Source of the DNA: a virus
Length of the DNA stretch: 34,065 nt
Strand: one strand, 5' to 3'
Virus record (IMG/VR): IMGVR_UViG_3300043466_000400
Coordinates: 1 to 34,065 of that record
Both the position numbers and the translations under genes were made by a program. Of this stretch, positions 21,977 through 31,583 are shown one piece after another. Every line of letters starts with the position of its first letter. The first letter of the stretch is position 1. Under the pieces are notes generated by a model. It had not been told where the DNA came from and did no database searches. It saw nothing but the letters and a program-made list of their open reading frames with translations.

Positions 21977-22507
21977 TTATGCAGCAGTAGTCAATGCAGT
22001 AATTAAACTACTTGGTACTTCATTTGCTAATACTCTTTCCTCACCTGAGAAAGCTAATACATAGCCTGATTGCTCATTTCCTGCAATACCTGATGGCGCA
22101 GTTGATGCTATCATTCTCATTCCGAACTCTTGACCTAATAAACGATATTTACCATTTCTATCCTTAACGATAAATAGTAAATCTTGTTGTGCTAATAACA
22201 TTACTTGTTGTGCAATAGATGCCTGTTTTTTAGGAATATAAAAATTCAAGTTTTGCGCTATTGCTAATGTTCCTGTCTTGCTATCAGGATTGATATTTTC
22301 TACTTCAGAACCAACACCCATTTCTAATTCATAAGTCCAAAACTTTTTACCTGTACTTAAGAATGAAGTTGAGTTAGTTATAATACCTGAAGCAGATGTA
22401 ATTGTACCTTGAGTATAATTGCTGAACTCAGTTACATATACGGTAGTAAGACCAGGTGCTGCATCTCTACAGGCTTTGGTTATACCGCTATTTAATACAC
22501 ATGCCAT
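21977..22507 (-). CDS. Virion structural protein, possible major tail tube protein
   Basis: 176 residues. Features: CRDAAPGLTTVYVTEFSNYT, then KKFWTYELEMGVGSEVENIN, LAIAQNLNFYIPKKQASIAQ and RNGKYRLLGQEFGM near the end of a beta-rich body. The beta pattern and size suit a tail tube or a similar ring-forming protein. It is transcribed alone between two strong terminators directly after the major capsid gene, which suggests it is made in large amounts. Family not firmly recognised. Confidence 0.5.
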   Translation of the reverse strand: MACVLNSGITKACRDAAPGLTTVYVTEFSNYTQGTITSASGIITNSTSFLSTGKKFWTYELEMGVGSEVENINPDSKTGTLAIAQNLNFYIPKKQASIAQQVMLLAQQDLLFIVKDRNGKYRLLGQEFGMRMIASTAPSGIAGNEQSGYVLAFSGEERVLANEVPSSLITALTTAA

Positions 22508-22531
22508 AATTAATTATAATTTTATTTGTTA

Positions 22532-22559
22532 TAAAAAAGGGGAGGTTTTATTCTCCCCT
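22532..22559 (-). terminator. Intrinsic terminator after the major capsid gene
   Basis: Minus-strand hairpin AGGGGAG/CTCCCCT (7 bp, 22559-22538) with an 8-base loop, followed by six T. It lies just beyond the capsid stop at 22571. Partial read-through could set the ratio of capsid to the next gene. Confidence 0.85.
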
Positions 22560-22570
22560 ATTAAGTTTTA

Positions 22571-23482
22571 TTAAGAGTTGATTTGCTTAACAATTAAATC
22601 AGGGAATGCTACTTGAACACCTAATTTAAATTTGCAATTCATTCTGATTTCGTCTGCTTCCTTAGCAAAGAATAAATCTAATTTCTCCTCTTCATTAAGT
22701 AAATCACAACCTAAATACATGTTCTCAGTAGACATTGCATAAAGTTTCTTAGTTCCTGATAAACCAATTACCGGTACGATTTCAATATCTGAATTCTCAG
22801 CATATAACTTAGCATCGGCGCCAGTTAAGTGGTAAAGATTATCAATACCTAATTTCAATCTATAATCACGTGCTTCAGCAGTACCGATAAATATCTTCAT
22901 ATTAGGGTTAGCTAACATATCATCAGTCATAGCAGTCAATACGTTTTGTACCGCAGTACGAGAGTTAGCAACTGACCATGTTACAGTAGTAGCTGAATTA
23001 ACACCTGAAGCAGCACCGATAATTTTAATTAAACCATCAAACTTGTTTAAGTAAGCACTTGTTGAAGTAGTATCACCTTGCCAAATTGCTCTTTCTTTAT
23101 CTTTGATAATGTTTTGTAAAACATCTCCTACGATTTGTTGTTCGAAAGTAAGCATGTCATATTGACTACCTGCTTTCAAAGCACCTTGTAAATACTTAGC
23201 TTCCAAATCAGCTTCACACCATTTTAATTGAGCGGTAACTTTACCGATAGTGATAGTTCTTTGAGAGAAAGTAGTATCACCTGATGCAGTAAAACCACAA
23301 GCACCACCTGCTTGCCATACAGCACGAGCAGCAACAATGTTAATAGTTTCAGCAGATTTTACACCTGTTTGTACAGTCATTAATGAAGCAGTTTGACCGC
23401 CTGCTATTATCTTATAAATAAGAGAATTTGCGTCTTGTTTTGTATAGCTTCCTAAAGCGGAAACATCATATCCATTTGCCAT
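22571..23482 (-). CDS. Major capsid protein
   Basis: 303 residues, the usual size for an HK97-fold major capsid protein. Features include SALGSYTKQDANSLIYKIIA at the N-terminus, FEQQIVGDVLQNIIKDKERA in the spine region, and IEIVPVIGLSGTKKLYAMST plus EEKLDLFFAKEADEIRMNCK towards the C-terminal P-domain and A-domain strands. It follows a scaffold-like protein and protease in order. No separate scaffold cleavage site was identified. Confidence 0.85.
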   Translation of the reverse strand: MANGYDVSALGSYTKQDANSLIYKIIAGGQTASLMTVQTGVKSAETINIVAARAVWQAGGACGFTASGDTTFSQRTITIGKVTAQLKWCEADLEAKYLQGALKAGSQYDMLTFEQQIVGDVLQNIIKDKERAIWQGDTTSTSAYLNKFDGLIKIIGAASGVNSATTVTWSVANSRTAVQNVLTAMTDDMLANPNMKIFIGTAEARDYRLKLGIDNLYHLTGADAKLYAENSDIEIVPVIGLSGTKKLYAMSTENMYLGCDLLNEEEKLDLFFAKEADEIRMNCKFKLGVQVAFPDLIVKQINS

Positions 23483-23494
23483 TTGATTTTATTT

Positions 23495-24100
23495 TTATTT
23501 GTTAAATTGTTTGATTTTATTTAGTTTACTTTGAAATTTACTATCTACTACTTTTGTAGGCTCATTAGTTGGTAAATCTAATAACTTACCAAACTCACTA
23601 AACTTACCTTGTAATTCACTTGATGCTGCTTGACTTACTAATATTGCATCTTCTAATGCTTTTAGTCTTGGCTCAAACATTGCTATAACCTCATCCATTA
23701 TAGCTTGTTTCTCTTCAGGAGTTACTGCCATTGCTACAGGAGCAACAGGTGCAACTTCCTCTTCAGGTGCTTCCTCTTCTTTAGTAGCTATTTCAATTAC
23801 TTTACCTGTTTCATCAACAGTTACTACAGTTCCATTCTCTAATGTATGTTCACCAGCAGGAGCAGGAAACTCACCATCCGGAGTTACTACAGTTATCATT
23901 GAACCAATTACTAATTCAGGAGTATCGTATTTAACGATAGTACCATCTACTAACTTAGCTTCACCCATTACTACAGGCTCAGCTACAGGAGTATTCTCAG
24001 GTGCAATAACAGGTACAGGAGTATTGAAAGTAAATAATTCTTTCAATTCTGTTTTCTGCTCTACACTAAGAATCTTGTTTACGGCTTCTTTAAATGTCAT
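23495..24100 (-). CDS. Scaffold-like capsid assembly protein, acidic
   Basis: 201 residues. The middle is a beta module (KLVDGTIVKYDTPELVIGSM, PDGEFPAPAGEHTLENGTVV), then a Glu/Pro/Ala-rich linker (EEEAPEEEVAPVAP) and a helical coiled-coil end (EEKQAIMDEVIAMFEPRLKA). It sits between protease and capsid genes, where scaffold or delta-domain proteins are encoded. The beta module recurs in Bacteroidota phages. An internal or assembly-core role is inferred. Confidence 0.65.
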   Translation of the reverse strand: MTFKEAVNKILSVEQKTELKELFTFNTPVPVIAPENTPVAEPVVMGEAKLVDGTIVKYDTPELVIGSMITVVTPDGEFPAPAGEHTLENGTVVTVDETGKVIEIATKEEEAPEEEVAPVAPVAMAVTPEEKQAIMDEVIAMFEPRLKALEDAILVSQAASSELQGKFSEFGKLLDLPTNEPTKVVDSKFQSKLNKIKQFNK

Positions 24101-24113
24101 TTTATTCTTTATT

Positions 24114-24125
24114 TATTAAATTACA
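24114..24125 (-). promoter_or_regulatory. TGTAATTTAATA start-site motif, copy 3
   Basis: Exact 12-mer on the minus strand, 13 bases before the ATG at 24100, in the 50-base gap after the protease gene. The spacing is longer than at the other four copies. Confidence 0.45.
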
Positions 24126-24149
24126 ATTAGTTGTATATTGTGTAAAAAA

Positions 24150-24752
24150 TTATAGTGCATCAATTATAGCCTTAGCTTCATCTTCGCTTAATTCATTAAC
24201 CGATTGCTCATAAAAATTACCCTCAACACTAAAGCCAGTATAAATACCTGTCTTAATAAATTCATCCCAAACTTTCTTATCACCTACATACACAAATCCA
24301 AACCAAGTCCCATCCGGTAAATGGTTTTGATTTAATGGCGGATTAATACCCATTGCTCTATCAATAATGAAATGCTGATACAATACTGAGTTATTAATCG
24401 GTTTGTTAAGATCATGCATCTCATTGATGCTATTATTAAATCCTAATATTGAAAATTTCTTAACTATCTTTTGAATAGTATCTTTTGTAAACCTGCAATT
24501 ATATTCTCTACCATTATCGTTTCTGTATATCTCCATGTCAGGTATCATTAAAGCACCTGCTAATATTTGTTTATCAGGGGATATTGGGGCAAAGTTATCT
24601 TTGTTTGTACCTAAAGTTAATCTGATAGTTTTTTTATTCTTATTGAATGCGAAGTAACCTTGTTCAATGGCAGGGCTATCAACGGTAGCAATACCATTAA
24701 CTCCGCTATTATCTTCTAAATTCTCATCAATATATAAGTCGATTAATTCCAT
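24150..24752 (-). CDS. Prohead protease (XkdF / Peptidase_S78_2-like)
   Basis: 200 residues. KQILAGALMIPDMEIYRND (61-79), then FTKDTIQKIVKKF, MHDLN with His113, WFGFVYVGDKKVWDEFIKTG and YTGFSVEGNF with Ser175 match the XkdF-like serine protease family. His113 and Ser175 are the catalytic candidates. It would cleave scaffold and capsid proteins during head maturation, in keeping with the next two genes. The start lies 2 bases after a copy of the 12-mer motif. Confidence 0.85.
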   Translation of the reverse strand: MELIDLYIDENLEDNSGVNGIATVDSPAIEQGYFAFNKNKKTIRLTLGTNKDNFAPISPDKQILAGALMIPDMEIYRNDNGREYNCRFTKDTIQKIVKKFSILGFNNSINEMHDLNKPINNSVLYQHFIIDRAMGINPPLNQNHLPDGTWFGFVYVGDKKVWDEFIKTGIYTGFSVEGNFYEQSVNELSEDEAKAIIDAL

Positions 24753-24754
24753 AG

Positions 24755-24766
24755 TATTAAATTACA
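24755..24766 (-). promoter_or_regulatory. TGTAATTTAATA start-site motif, copy 4
   Basis: Exact 12-mer on the minus strand, 2 bases before the ATG of the protease gene and 11 bases after the tape-measure-like gene's stop at 24778. It marks the boundary between the tail and head modules. Confidence 0.45.
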
Positions 24767-24777
24767 TTTGTTTTAAA

Positions 24778-26412
24778 TTATCCAAATTCGGCTTGACTTT
24801 GTAGCCTATTTACTGTTGTTTGTTTATTCGTTATTTCAGTTTCAACTACATAGGCTTTGATAGAACCACCTCCGATAACATTACCTTGAGCATCAAAGTT
24901 AGTACCAGGTGTTGTAGGTTGTTGAGCCATCGGTTGTGTTATTGTTGGTGTTTCGCCTGTGCTACCTATTGATGGCGATGGTGTTTCACCTCCACCTGTA
25001 GATGTAGATTCATATTGAGTTGCTAAAATCTTAGCTACATTCGCTGCTGAGGTAGTTACTGCAAATGCTAATGAAGCAATACCGGCAGGATTAGGAATAG
25101 GACCAATAGCTACAGGTGCTTGTGATAATGAAGCAGTGATAGCTTTATAACCATCCATAACTGCTAATGATAATTGTAGGGCCTTATTTACTTTAAATTG
25201 TTTCTTAGCTAATGCTTCTGATTCAGCACTTCCTTTCTTAGCCTTTGAAGATTGCGCTAAAAAGAATATATCTGATAAGTTTTGAATTGATTTTAATCCC
25301 TGCTCTGTTGCTTTAAATGTAGCTTCCTGTGCTTCTTTTTTAGCTTTCTCTGCTTCGGCTTGTTGTTGTTTTAATTGATTTTCTTTCTCAATAAATTCAG
25401 CAACTTCCTCTTGGTCTCTTTTTAACCTTGCTGCTTTCTCCCATTCTAAGAATTTCTCATAATCTTCTTTCTTTTTTTCCTCTAATCTTATTCTTTCTTG
25501 TTCAGCCTTTTCAGCATCGGCTTTTACTTTTGCATCTGCTTCTTCTTTTTCTTTTTGAGCCTTTTCATCTAATGCCTTTTTCTCTTCTAATCGTTTTTTA
25601 TAGGCTTCCTTTCTTCTGTTATTCTCTTCAATATCAATTACAGTTATAGAAGTTTGAGCAGTTTTAATAGCTTCTGTTGATGCTACTAATTGTTTCCTTT
25701 GCTCTTCTGATAATTCACCTCCTGCTTTCTTATAAGCTAATAATTGATGTATTATGGCTGCATTAGTTTCCATAATAGCTAACTGCTTAGCTTTCTCAAC
25801 CTTTACAGTTGATTCACCATTGGCTTTCATTACCGATATTTGCCTATCATATTCGGCAGTAGTTTTAGCCAGTGCTTGAGTTGATTGCTCAGTATGTTTT
25901 TTAATAGCATCCGCTTGTCTACCTAATGCTCTTTCTGATTCGGATGTCAAGCCAATTAAATCAGTTACAAAGTTTATTACACCTCCGATTACATCACCAA
26001 CTGCTTTTAATGCTCTTGCTAATGGTCCACTACCTTTAGTTAGATTATCAAAGTTTGTAATTAAGTAAGTAATACCCTCAACTAATAGAAATATAGGTAC
26101 TGCTTTCATTGCTGCACCAATACCACTAAAACCTGTTTTTATTGCTCCAAAATCAAAGTTTTTTAACCCCTCACCTAATAAACCAAATGAACTACTAATC
26201 CTTTCAACTCCTGAGCCTTTGAGGGTTTTCGTTGAATCATTTAAGTCATCTAATTTATCTCTTAATTCAGCAACTCTTTGAGCAGCCTTTCCATCTCCAT
26301 TGAGGGCAGCGGCTTGTGCTTCCTTTAATTCTTTTTTTAGGTTTTTTAATGAGTTGGCTGCTGCATCTGTGCCTTTAACCTCAACTTCTATAACTGTTTT
26401 ATTATCTGCCAT
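24778..26412 (-). CDS. Tape-measure-like tail protein
   Basis: 544 residues. An N-terminal coiled coil (EVKGTDAAANSLKNLKKELK), two hydrophobic segments (about 104-119, PIFLLVEGITYLI; about 139-155, VIGGVINFVTDLIGL), a long charged coiled coil rich in Lys, Glu and Ala (about 260-370), and a C-terminal hydrophobic Ala-rich region (NPAGIASLAFAVTTSAANVA). This is the order found in short tape-measure proteins of Bacteroidota phages. The length suggests a short tail. It precedes the protease gene, not the tail tip genes. Confidence 0.7.
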   Translation of the reverse strand: MADNKTVIEVEVKGTDAAANSLKNLKKELKEAQAAALNGDGKAAQRVAELRDKLDDLNDSTKTLKGSGVERISSSFGLLGEGLKNFDFGAIKTGFSGIGAAMKAVPIFLLVEGITYLITNFDNLTKGSGPLARALKAVGDVIGGVINFVTDLIGLTSESERALGRQADAIKKHTEQSTQALAKTTAEYDRQISVMKANGESTVKVEKAKQLAIMETNAAIIHQLLAYKKAGGELSEEQRKQLVASTEAIKTAQTSITVIDIEENNRRKEAYKKRLEEKKALDEKAQKEKEEADAKVKADAEKAEQERIRLEEKKKEDYEKFLEWEKAARLKRDQEEVAEFIEKENQLKQQQAEAEKAKKEAQEATFKATEQGLKSIQNLSDIFFLAQSSKAKKGSAESEALAKKQFKVNKALQLSLAVMDGYKAITASLSQAPVAIGPIPNPAGIASLAFAVTTSAANVAKILATQYESTSTGGGETPSPSIGSTGETPTITQPMAQQPTTPGTNFDAQGNVIGGGSIKAYVVETEITNKQTTVNRLQSQAEFG

Positions 26413-26413
26413 T

Positions 26414-26983
26414 TTACGCTATTCTTAATGCTATTATTGATGTTCCTTTATCTGAATTATCTGATATATTATTTGTTGTTCCAACTCCTGCCCCATCCAT
26501 TACAGTAAATACACCTGTAATAGTTGTGTTACCTCTCGCTGCTCTTAGCTTGTAAGTAGTAGTAGTTGTTGGTGTTACTATTCCTGTAATGTTTAAGTTT
26601 ACAAACTGTCCTACCGATGCGTTACCGGAAGATGCACCACCTTGAGATGCTTCAGCTATAACTATATTTGAATTATCGGTTATGGCTGCATGTACTAATA
26701 CTGCTACGTTCACATTCCTTGCTATTACATTAGCAAATATTATCCAAGTCCCTGCGCTTAATGTTACCGATGCACCTGTTATGTCAGCATAGGTTGCAGC
26801 GGTTATATTTGTTTGGGCAGTTATGAATGTAGCTTGGTAATTATTACTTGAACTTATTTTAATATCTATTTCTTTACTATTTGAATTATTAGTAATATCT
26901 AAAGTAACATTGTTACCCTCAACAAAATTCAAAGTCCTACTAACTCCGATAAATTGACCTAATTTTTTTATAATCTTTCTCAT
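26414..26983 (-). CDS. Tail-associated beta-sandwich protein, 189 aa
   Basis: A short basic start (MRKIIKKLGQFIGVSRTLNF), then beta strands with a jelly-roll-like pattern (YADITGASVTLSAGTWIIFA, TTTTYKLRAARGNTTITGVF). This resembles the C-terminal beta domain of some tail fibres or spike heads. It lies between the large tail protein and the tape measure, starting on the last base of the former's stop. Function is inferred from place and fold only. Confidence 0.55.
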   Translation of the reverse strand: MRKIIKKLGQFIGVSRTLNFVEGNNVTLDITNNSNSKEIDIKISSSNNYQATFITAQTNITAATYADITGASVTLSAGTWIIFANVIARNVNVAVLVHAAITDNSNIVIAEASQGGASSGNASVGQFVNLNITGIVTPTTTTTYKLRAARGNTTITGVFTVMDGAGVGTTNNISDNSDKGTSIIALRIA

Positions 26984-29856
26984 TAGTAAACTATATACAT
27001 TTCATTATTAATATTATTCATAAATACAGTAAGCGAATCATAAAGAACTAACCCTGTATTGTATGGTAGCGCATTACCATCTATTGTTAATGCAGTATCA
27101 TCGCTTGTTATTTCAAAACCTCCCGTAGCATCTATTATTTTAAAAGTTATTTCCAATCCTGTAAATGCTACAGGCCATGTACATATTAAATTAAGTCCTG
27201 CACCACCTGTTATTGATGTATCAATTAAATAGGTTGAATATGTCCCATCAATAGTGAAATCATTTTGAACTAACAATGTTTTACTTGTCGGAGGTGCTAC
27301 ATAAGTATTATTAATTGTTTTACCGCTATCTATTCCAATAATTGTAGTATTACTTAATCCTATTCCTACAAAATCAGTAACATCACCTTGAACTGTAACA
27401 TCGGTACAATTAACTAATAATATACCTCTTGCACCATTAGCAATGAAATTATTACTACCTCCAAATATATTGCTTAACCTACCATTGTTAATTCCCTCTT
27501 CACCATTACCCCCTAAATTCTCAATCCCTGCTTTTGTTGGTCTTATCGGTGGAATAATCTCAGGCTCAAAGTAATCATACTCTTGTAACTTCAATAATTC
27601 AACTTGAGTTGATTGTCTATTCATTACGTTATAATCCTTAATGGTATTCACATAGAAATAAGCATTTAAAGGATGTCCTACATAAACTACATTTCTAAAC
27701 GAGAAGTTTTTAATATCTAACTCATCTAAATTAAACCATGCAGTTACTATTCTACTATTTTGGTCCGTTAATTGATTAACTTGTCTTGAATAGAATCTAT
27801 TGTATAAATTATTAGTTGTGTATGAAGTTGATGGATAAGTATAATAAACATGTCTTGGTAATCCCCAATTATAATCCTTTGTAGGGTTGTATGGATTATC
27901 ATTGTGGCCTACATACGGATAAGTATTATAAGTAGTTGTACCTGTAGCATGGATTAAGTTCCAACTACCATAATTCATTGTAGTTAATCCGGCATAATAC
28001 AACGACCTTATCTTACATTTAACATTCTTAATAACGCTATTCTCTTCTTTGTAAAATTTAGGAATAACAAGGCCATTTACGTTATTACCTACAATCGGAG
28101 TTGCTGCATATATTACATCTGATTTAACTGTAGGTTTTACAAAGTCTGAAGTATTATCGTGATAGCCAAATCCATAAACTTCCTTATAGTCATCAAAGTA
28201 ATCTTTGTTGTATTTATCAGCATCGCTTTGATAAGTATATTCGTATCTCTTAGCATCAAGCAATGACACAGGAGATACTTTATATTTCCTACTTAAATCT
28301 AATTTATCAGTCCAATCTAAATTACCTGAGTAAAAAGTTTCTCTTGGCTCAATTATATAATTCTTATCGTTATTAGGGTCCAACTCCATGTATAAATTAT
28401 GAAGTTTAATCTCAGAAGTTAAGAAGTCTATTTGTTTTGTTTGTGTTGGTAGTACTTGGTTAATTTCAACATTAAATCCCTCTTGAATAGTATTGTCTAT
28501 TAATTTAGCATTGTACCAACTTTGACCACCAAATGATGAAGTTCCTATACTTATATCAATAGATGATGTATTTATTACAACAGGTAATACAGCACTTGTA
28601 AAATATTTAACTTCAAAAGCATAATCTAAGGCTATATTAACTGTTCCAATATTAGTCCAAGGTACATTATTTAAAACTACAGGAATAGAATACCATCCTG
28701 TTACATTATTTATACCTGGACCAAAATTAGGACCACCTGGTAATGTATTCCAAAGAATATTTATTGAATTAAAAGCATTACCTAATTGTATATTAACTTG
28801 CCCTGTAGCATATATATAAGTAGTTGAAAGTGATGGCAAATTAAAAGATAATTGAAAATATACTAATGCACTATAAGTCCTTAATGGTGTTGGTGTTGAA
28901 GGAAATGATAAGAAACCTGTTGTTGTATTATAACTATTTGATGGGTCATTTAATGGAGGTGTTGAATCATCATTAAATATTACATTATAATATTGTGTTG
29001 GAGGGGCAGGAAAATTAAATGATGAAGATGGATTCCAAGTATATGAACCTGGACTTGCAGAACCATTAGTATTAAGAAACAATGGATAATTAATAACTTG
29101 CGGAAATCCAACTGCCCCTGCATAAAATTCACTATTAGCTAAGTCTGTTGGAGATGCTAATAGATTTTCTTCTGTTGATGGTAATACAAAGTTATTATAC
29201 TCAGCACTATTTAAGAATGTTGATGTATAAGTATAACCTGCATTAGCAAATATCTTATCTAATAATACTTTCTTTCTTATTGCAGGTCTTAAATGCTTTA
29301 GATAAAAGTTTGTAGGGTCTCCTAAATTCTTACCATAATCAATCAATCCATAAACATAATTATTAGCACCTGTCCAACTATTTGTTACATTAGTTAAATT
29401 CAATACATGGTCATCCGCACTAATATCAATGTCTAATGCACTATCGGGATTTCCTGTTATAAGTTTATCACCTATCTCAACAAATAAATTACCTAATTTA
29501 CCAAATGCTGAGGTATAATAAGTAACTTCTTTACTTAGTGCATCAACTTCTATATTCAGTAATTGTAAATCCCCTTTAAGTTGTATTTTCTCATTTACAT
29601 AATACCTAATGCCACATTTTAAACGAGGGTCAAATGTCGTTAGTTCTAAATTGATTTTCCAAATCAAACTAAAGAATCTATCTATCTCCTTAGTACCTGG
29701 AAATGTAATGGTTTTACTAAAAGATGAATTTCTCTTATCAGGACTTCTAACATCGGCAATTAATAAGTTTAATGAGATAGGTATCTCTTGAATATAACTT
29801 ACATCGTATTCAGCACCTGTTTGGTCTATTAGTATTACTTTTATATTATTAGCCAC
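26983..29856 (-). CDS. Large tail protein, tip or baseplate-like
   Basis: 957 residues, the largest gene. The N-terminus (about 1-150, with KRNSSFSKTITFPGTKEIDR) is a domain common at the start of big tail proteins in Bacteroidota phages. The middle (about 230-470) is Asn/Ser/Pro-rich beta repeats, followed by a Tyr-rich region (YKVSPVSLLDAKRYEYTYQS). The C-terminal 160 residues (GSNNFIANGARGILLVNCTD, VTVQGDVTDFVGIGLSNTTI) look like a beta-solenoid or fibre tip. It probably forms the tail tip and contacts the host. Confidence 0.65.
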   Translation of the reverse strand: MANNIKVILIDQTGAEYDVSYIQEIPISLNLLIADVRSPDKRNSSFSKTITFPGTKEIDRFFSLIWKINLELTTFDPRLKCGIRYYVNEKIQLKGDLQLLNIEVDALSKEVTYYTSAFGKLGNLFVEIGDKLITGNPDSALDIDISADDHVLNLTNVTNSWTGANNYVYGLIDYGKNLGDPTNFYLKHLRPAIRKKVLLDKIFANAGYTYTSTFLNSAEYNNFVLPSTEENLLASPTDLANSEFYAGAVGFPQVINYPLFLNTNGSASPGSYTWNPSSSFNFPAPPTQYYNVIFNDDSTPPLNDPSNSYNTTTGFLSFPSTPTPLRTYSALVYFQLSFNLPSLSTTYIYATGQVNIQLGNAFNSINILWNTLPGGPNFGPGINNVTGWYSIPVVLNNVPWTNIGTVNIALDYAFEVKYFTSAVLPVVINTSSIDISIGTSSFGGQSWYNAKLIDNTIQEGFNVEINQVLPTQTKQIDFLTSEIKLHNLYMELDPNNDKNYIIEPRETFYSGNLDWTDKLDLSRKYKVSPVSLLDAKRYEYTYQSDADKYNKDYFDDYKEVYGFGYHDNTSDFVKPTVKSDVIYAATPIVGNNVNGLVIPKFYKEENSVIKNVKCKIRSLYYAGLTTMNYGSWNLIHATGTTTYNTYPYVGHNDNPYNPTKDYNWGLPRHVYYTYPSTSYTTNNLYNRFYSRQVNQLTDQNSRIVTAWFNLDELDIKNFSFRNVVYVGHPLNAYFYVNTIKDYNVMNRQSTQVELLKLQEYDYFEPEIIPPIRPTKAGIENLGGNGEEGINNGRLSNIFGGSNNFIANGARGILLVNCTDVTVQGDVTDFVGIGLSNTTIIGIDSGKTINNTYVAPPTSKTLLVQNDFTIDGTYSTYLIDTSITGGAGLNLICTWPVAFTGLEITFKIIDATGGFEITSDDTALTIDGNALPYNTGLVLYDSLTVFMNNINNEMYIVY

Positions 29857-31054
29857 GTTGTCTATGGTTGTTAAATGTATAACTTAAGTCAAATGATAAC
29901 ATTCTTAATCTATCACTATTTTTTTGAATGTAATTACCATTGTTTATCTTAACTGCTATATTTGGAGTTGAACTACCTAAATCCAAACGTATATCAGTTG
30001 AAGCAAATAAATCACGATGTCTGTCAAACTCCTCTTGAGTTAACCAATCGCTATTAAGTTTTAACGAATCAGTAATTGTAATACCTTGAGTTTTCTCTAA
30101 CATCATTGATGGATTATAAGTCATTACATTTGATACTTCGTTCCAAGGATTTTGTTTAAATGTAGTCGCTGACTTTGTAGATGTTTTTTCAGATACCTTT
30201 GTACAATGTAATGTATCATAACCACCTTTCTGATTAAGATAATGTAAACTATAAACTGTATACTTAGGATTACATTTTATGAAGCATCTTATTAAGCCAG
30301 TATTGACAAACTCCCTAACTGTATATGAAGCAACTGAAGATGTGATAATCGGATAAGCACCTGTAACTAAACCTGAAGATATATTAGTTAATCCCTTAAC
30401 TCCAATGTCTATACATTGGTATTGGTCTGCTATTAATCCTGTAGTAGCTGATGGCCTTGCTATTGTTGAGTTACCAATAATATTACCATCAACATCAAAG
30501 GTTCTTATTCTTAATTGTGGCAAATCTGTTGTATTTCCAACTGTACCTAAAAAATAAACATAATTACTTCTATCTTCATAAACATTCAAATCACCGATAG
30601 CAGTTAAGTATTTATAATTAGATGTAGTTTGGTTATATAAATAATCATCTGCATTGTAATATGCGAATGTCTGAGTATCTAACCCTGCATTCCATACATT
30701 ATAAGTCAAATCAGTTCCTGATGCATAGGTAGGTGTACTGCCATAAGTTTCACCAATATTAACTGTTATCTTTCTATAAGCATCAACACATTTTTGCCAC
30801 CCATAACTATTATCGTCAAAGAAATTAACCATGTATTTCTCAGCATAAGCACCTGCATCAAAGTATATCTTATTAGTACCAAAAACAGGCTCTATCTGTT
30901 CAGTCCATTGTGTTGATGTCGCTACATCGGTTATTTTAACTGTAAATTTAAAATTAGGTTGTGCAGTTTGTGTTGAACTTGCAATAAACCAATTCTCATT
31001 GTATGCCGGAGTTACTTTAGTTGTGGATGGAGTTTGTATTAATGTTACTGCCAT
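29849..31054 (-). CDS. Tail structural protein, 401 aa
   Basis: The N-terminal pattern (MAVTLIQTPSTTKVTPAYNE, then FIASSTQTAQPNFKFTVKIT) is familiar from large Bacteroidota phage tail proteins that precede the tip protein. The body is beta-rich (IYFDAGAYAEKYMVNFF; RIRTFDVDGNIIGNSTIARP) and the C-terminus has VKINNGNYIQKNSDRLRMLS. It overlaps the large tail protein by 8 bases. A distal-tail or hub role is likely, but no specific family is recognised. Confidence 0.6.
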   Translation of the reverse strand: MAVTLIQTPSTTKVTPAYNENWFIASSTQTAQPNFKFTVKITDVATSTQWTEQIEPVFGTNKIYFDAGAYAEKYMVNFFDDNSYGWQKCVDAYRKITVNIGETYGSTPTYASGTDLTYNVWNAGLDTQTFAYYNADDYLYNQTTSNYKYLTAIGDLNVYEDRSNYVYFLGTVGNTTDLPQLRIRTFDVDGNIIGNSTIARPSATTGLIADQYQCIDIGVKGLTNISSGLVTGAYPIITSSVASYTVREFVNTGLIRCFIKCNPKYTVYSLHYLNQKGGYDTLHCTKVSEKTSTKSATTFKQNPWNEVSNVMTYNPSMMLEKTQGITITDSLKLNSDWLTQEEFDRHRDLFASTDIRLDLGSSTPNIAVKINNGNYIQKNSDRLRMLSFDLSYTFNNHRQRG

Positions 31055-31055
31055 T

Positions 31056-31583
31056 TTATATTCCTGTTAATTGTAATGTAATGTCTTTGCCTATTATTTT
31101 AGCAATGTCTATTTCTAATTTATCTAACCTACCATCCTCAATCACTCTGTCTCTAAATGGCTTAGGTTTTATACCATTCCTACCGATTGAACGAGCCATA
31201 ATCCAAGCAAATTGTTTAACTGCCTTTAAGTAAGTTGGTTTCTTTTTAGCCTTAGTAATATCAAGCATAATATCTTGTACCTTGATATTATTTTTACCCA
31301 TATATTCCTTATCGAATACCGATGGCGGAGGCATTTTACCTTTCTTTCTACCTTTCTCTATATAATACCAATAATCACCTGATGCTCTAATCTTTAATGT
31401 AGATGTACTCTTATCAACTTTTAATTCAGGATTGAATTGTAACGCTGCTTGTTGAGGTCCACCTTTGCCACGCTTTCTACCATCCTTTAAAGCCTTATTC
31501 ATTGATACTTCTAAATCCTTTGCTAACTGAATACCAAAGTTATCTAATAACTGCTTTAATTGACTTTCTACGCTATCTGCCAT
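31056..31583 (-). CDS. Tail completion / HK97 gp10-like protein
   Basis: 175 residues. DYWYYIEKGRKKGKMPPPSV (from about residue 70) and FAWIMARSIGRNGIKPKPFR (from about 125) are the two conserved blocks of the gp10-like minor tail or neck proteins, followed by an RVIEDGRLDKL helix. The N-terminal 50 residues are helical and basic. The start overlaps the frameshifted chaperone gene by 11 bases. The role is in joining head and tail or completing the tail. Confidence 0.75.
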   Translation of the reverse strand: MADSVESQLKQLLDNFGIQLAKDLEVSMNKALKDGRKRGKGGPQQAALQFNPELKVDKSTSTLKIRASGDYWYYIEKGRKKGKMPPPSVFDKEYMGKNNIKVQDIMLDITKAKKKPTYLKAVKQFAWIMARSIGRNGIKPKPFRDRVIEDGRLDKLEIDIAKIIGKDITLQLTGI

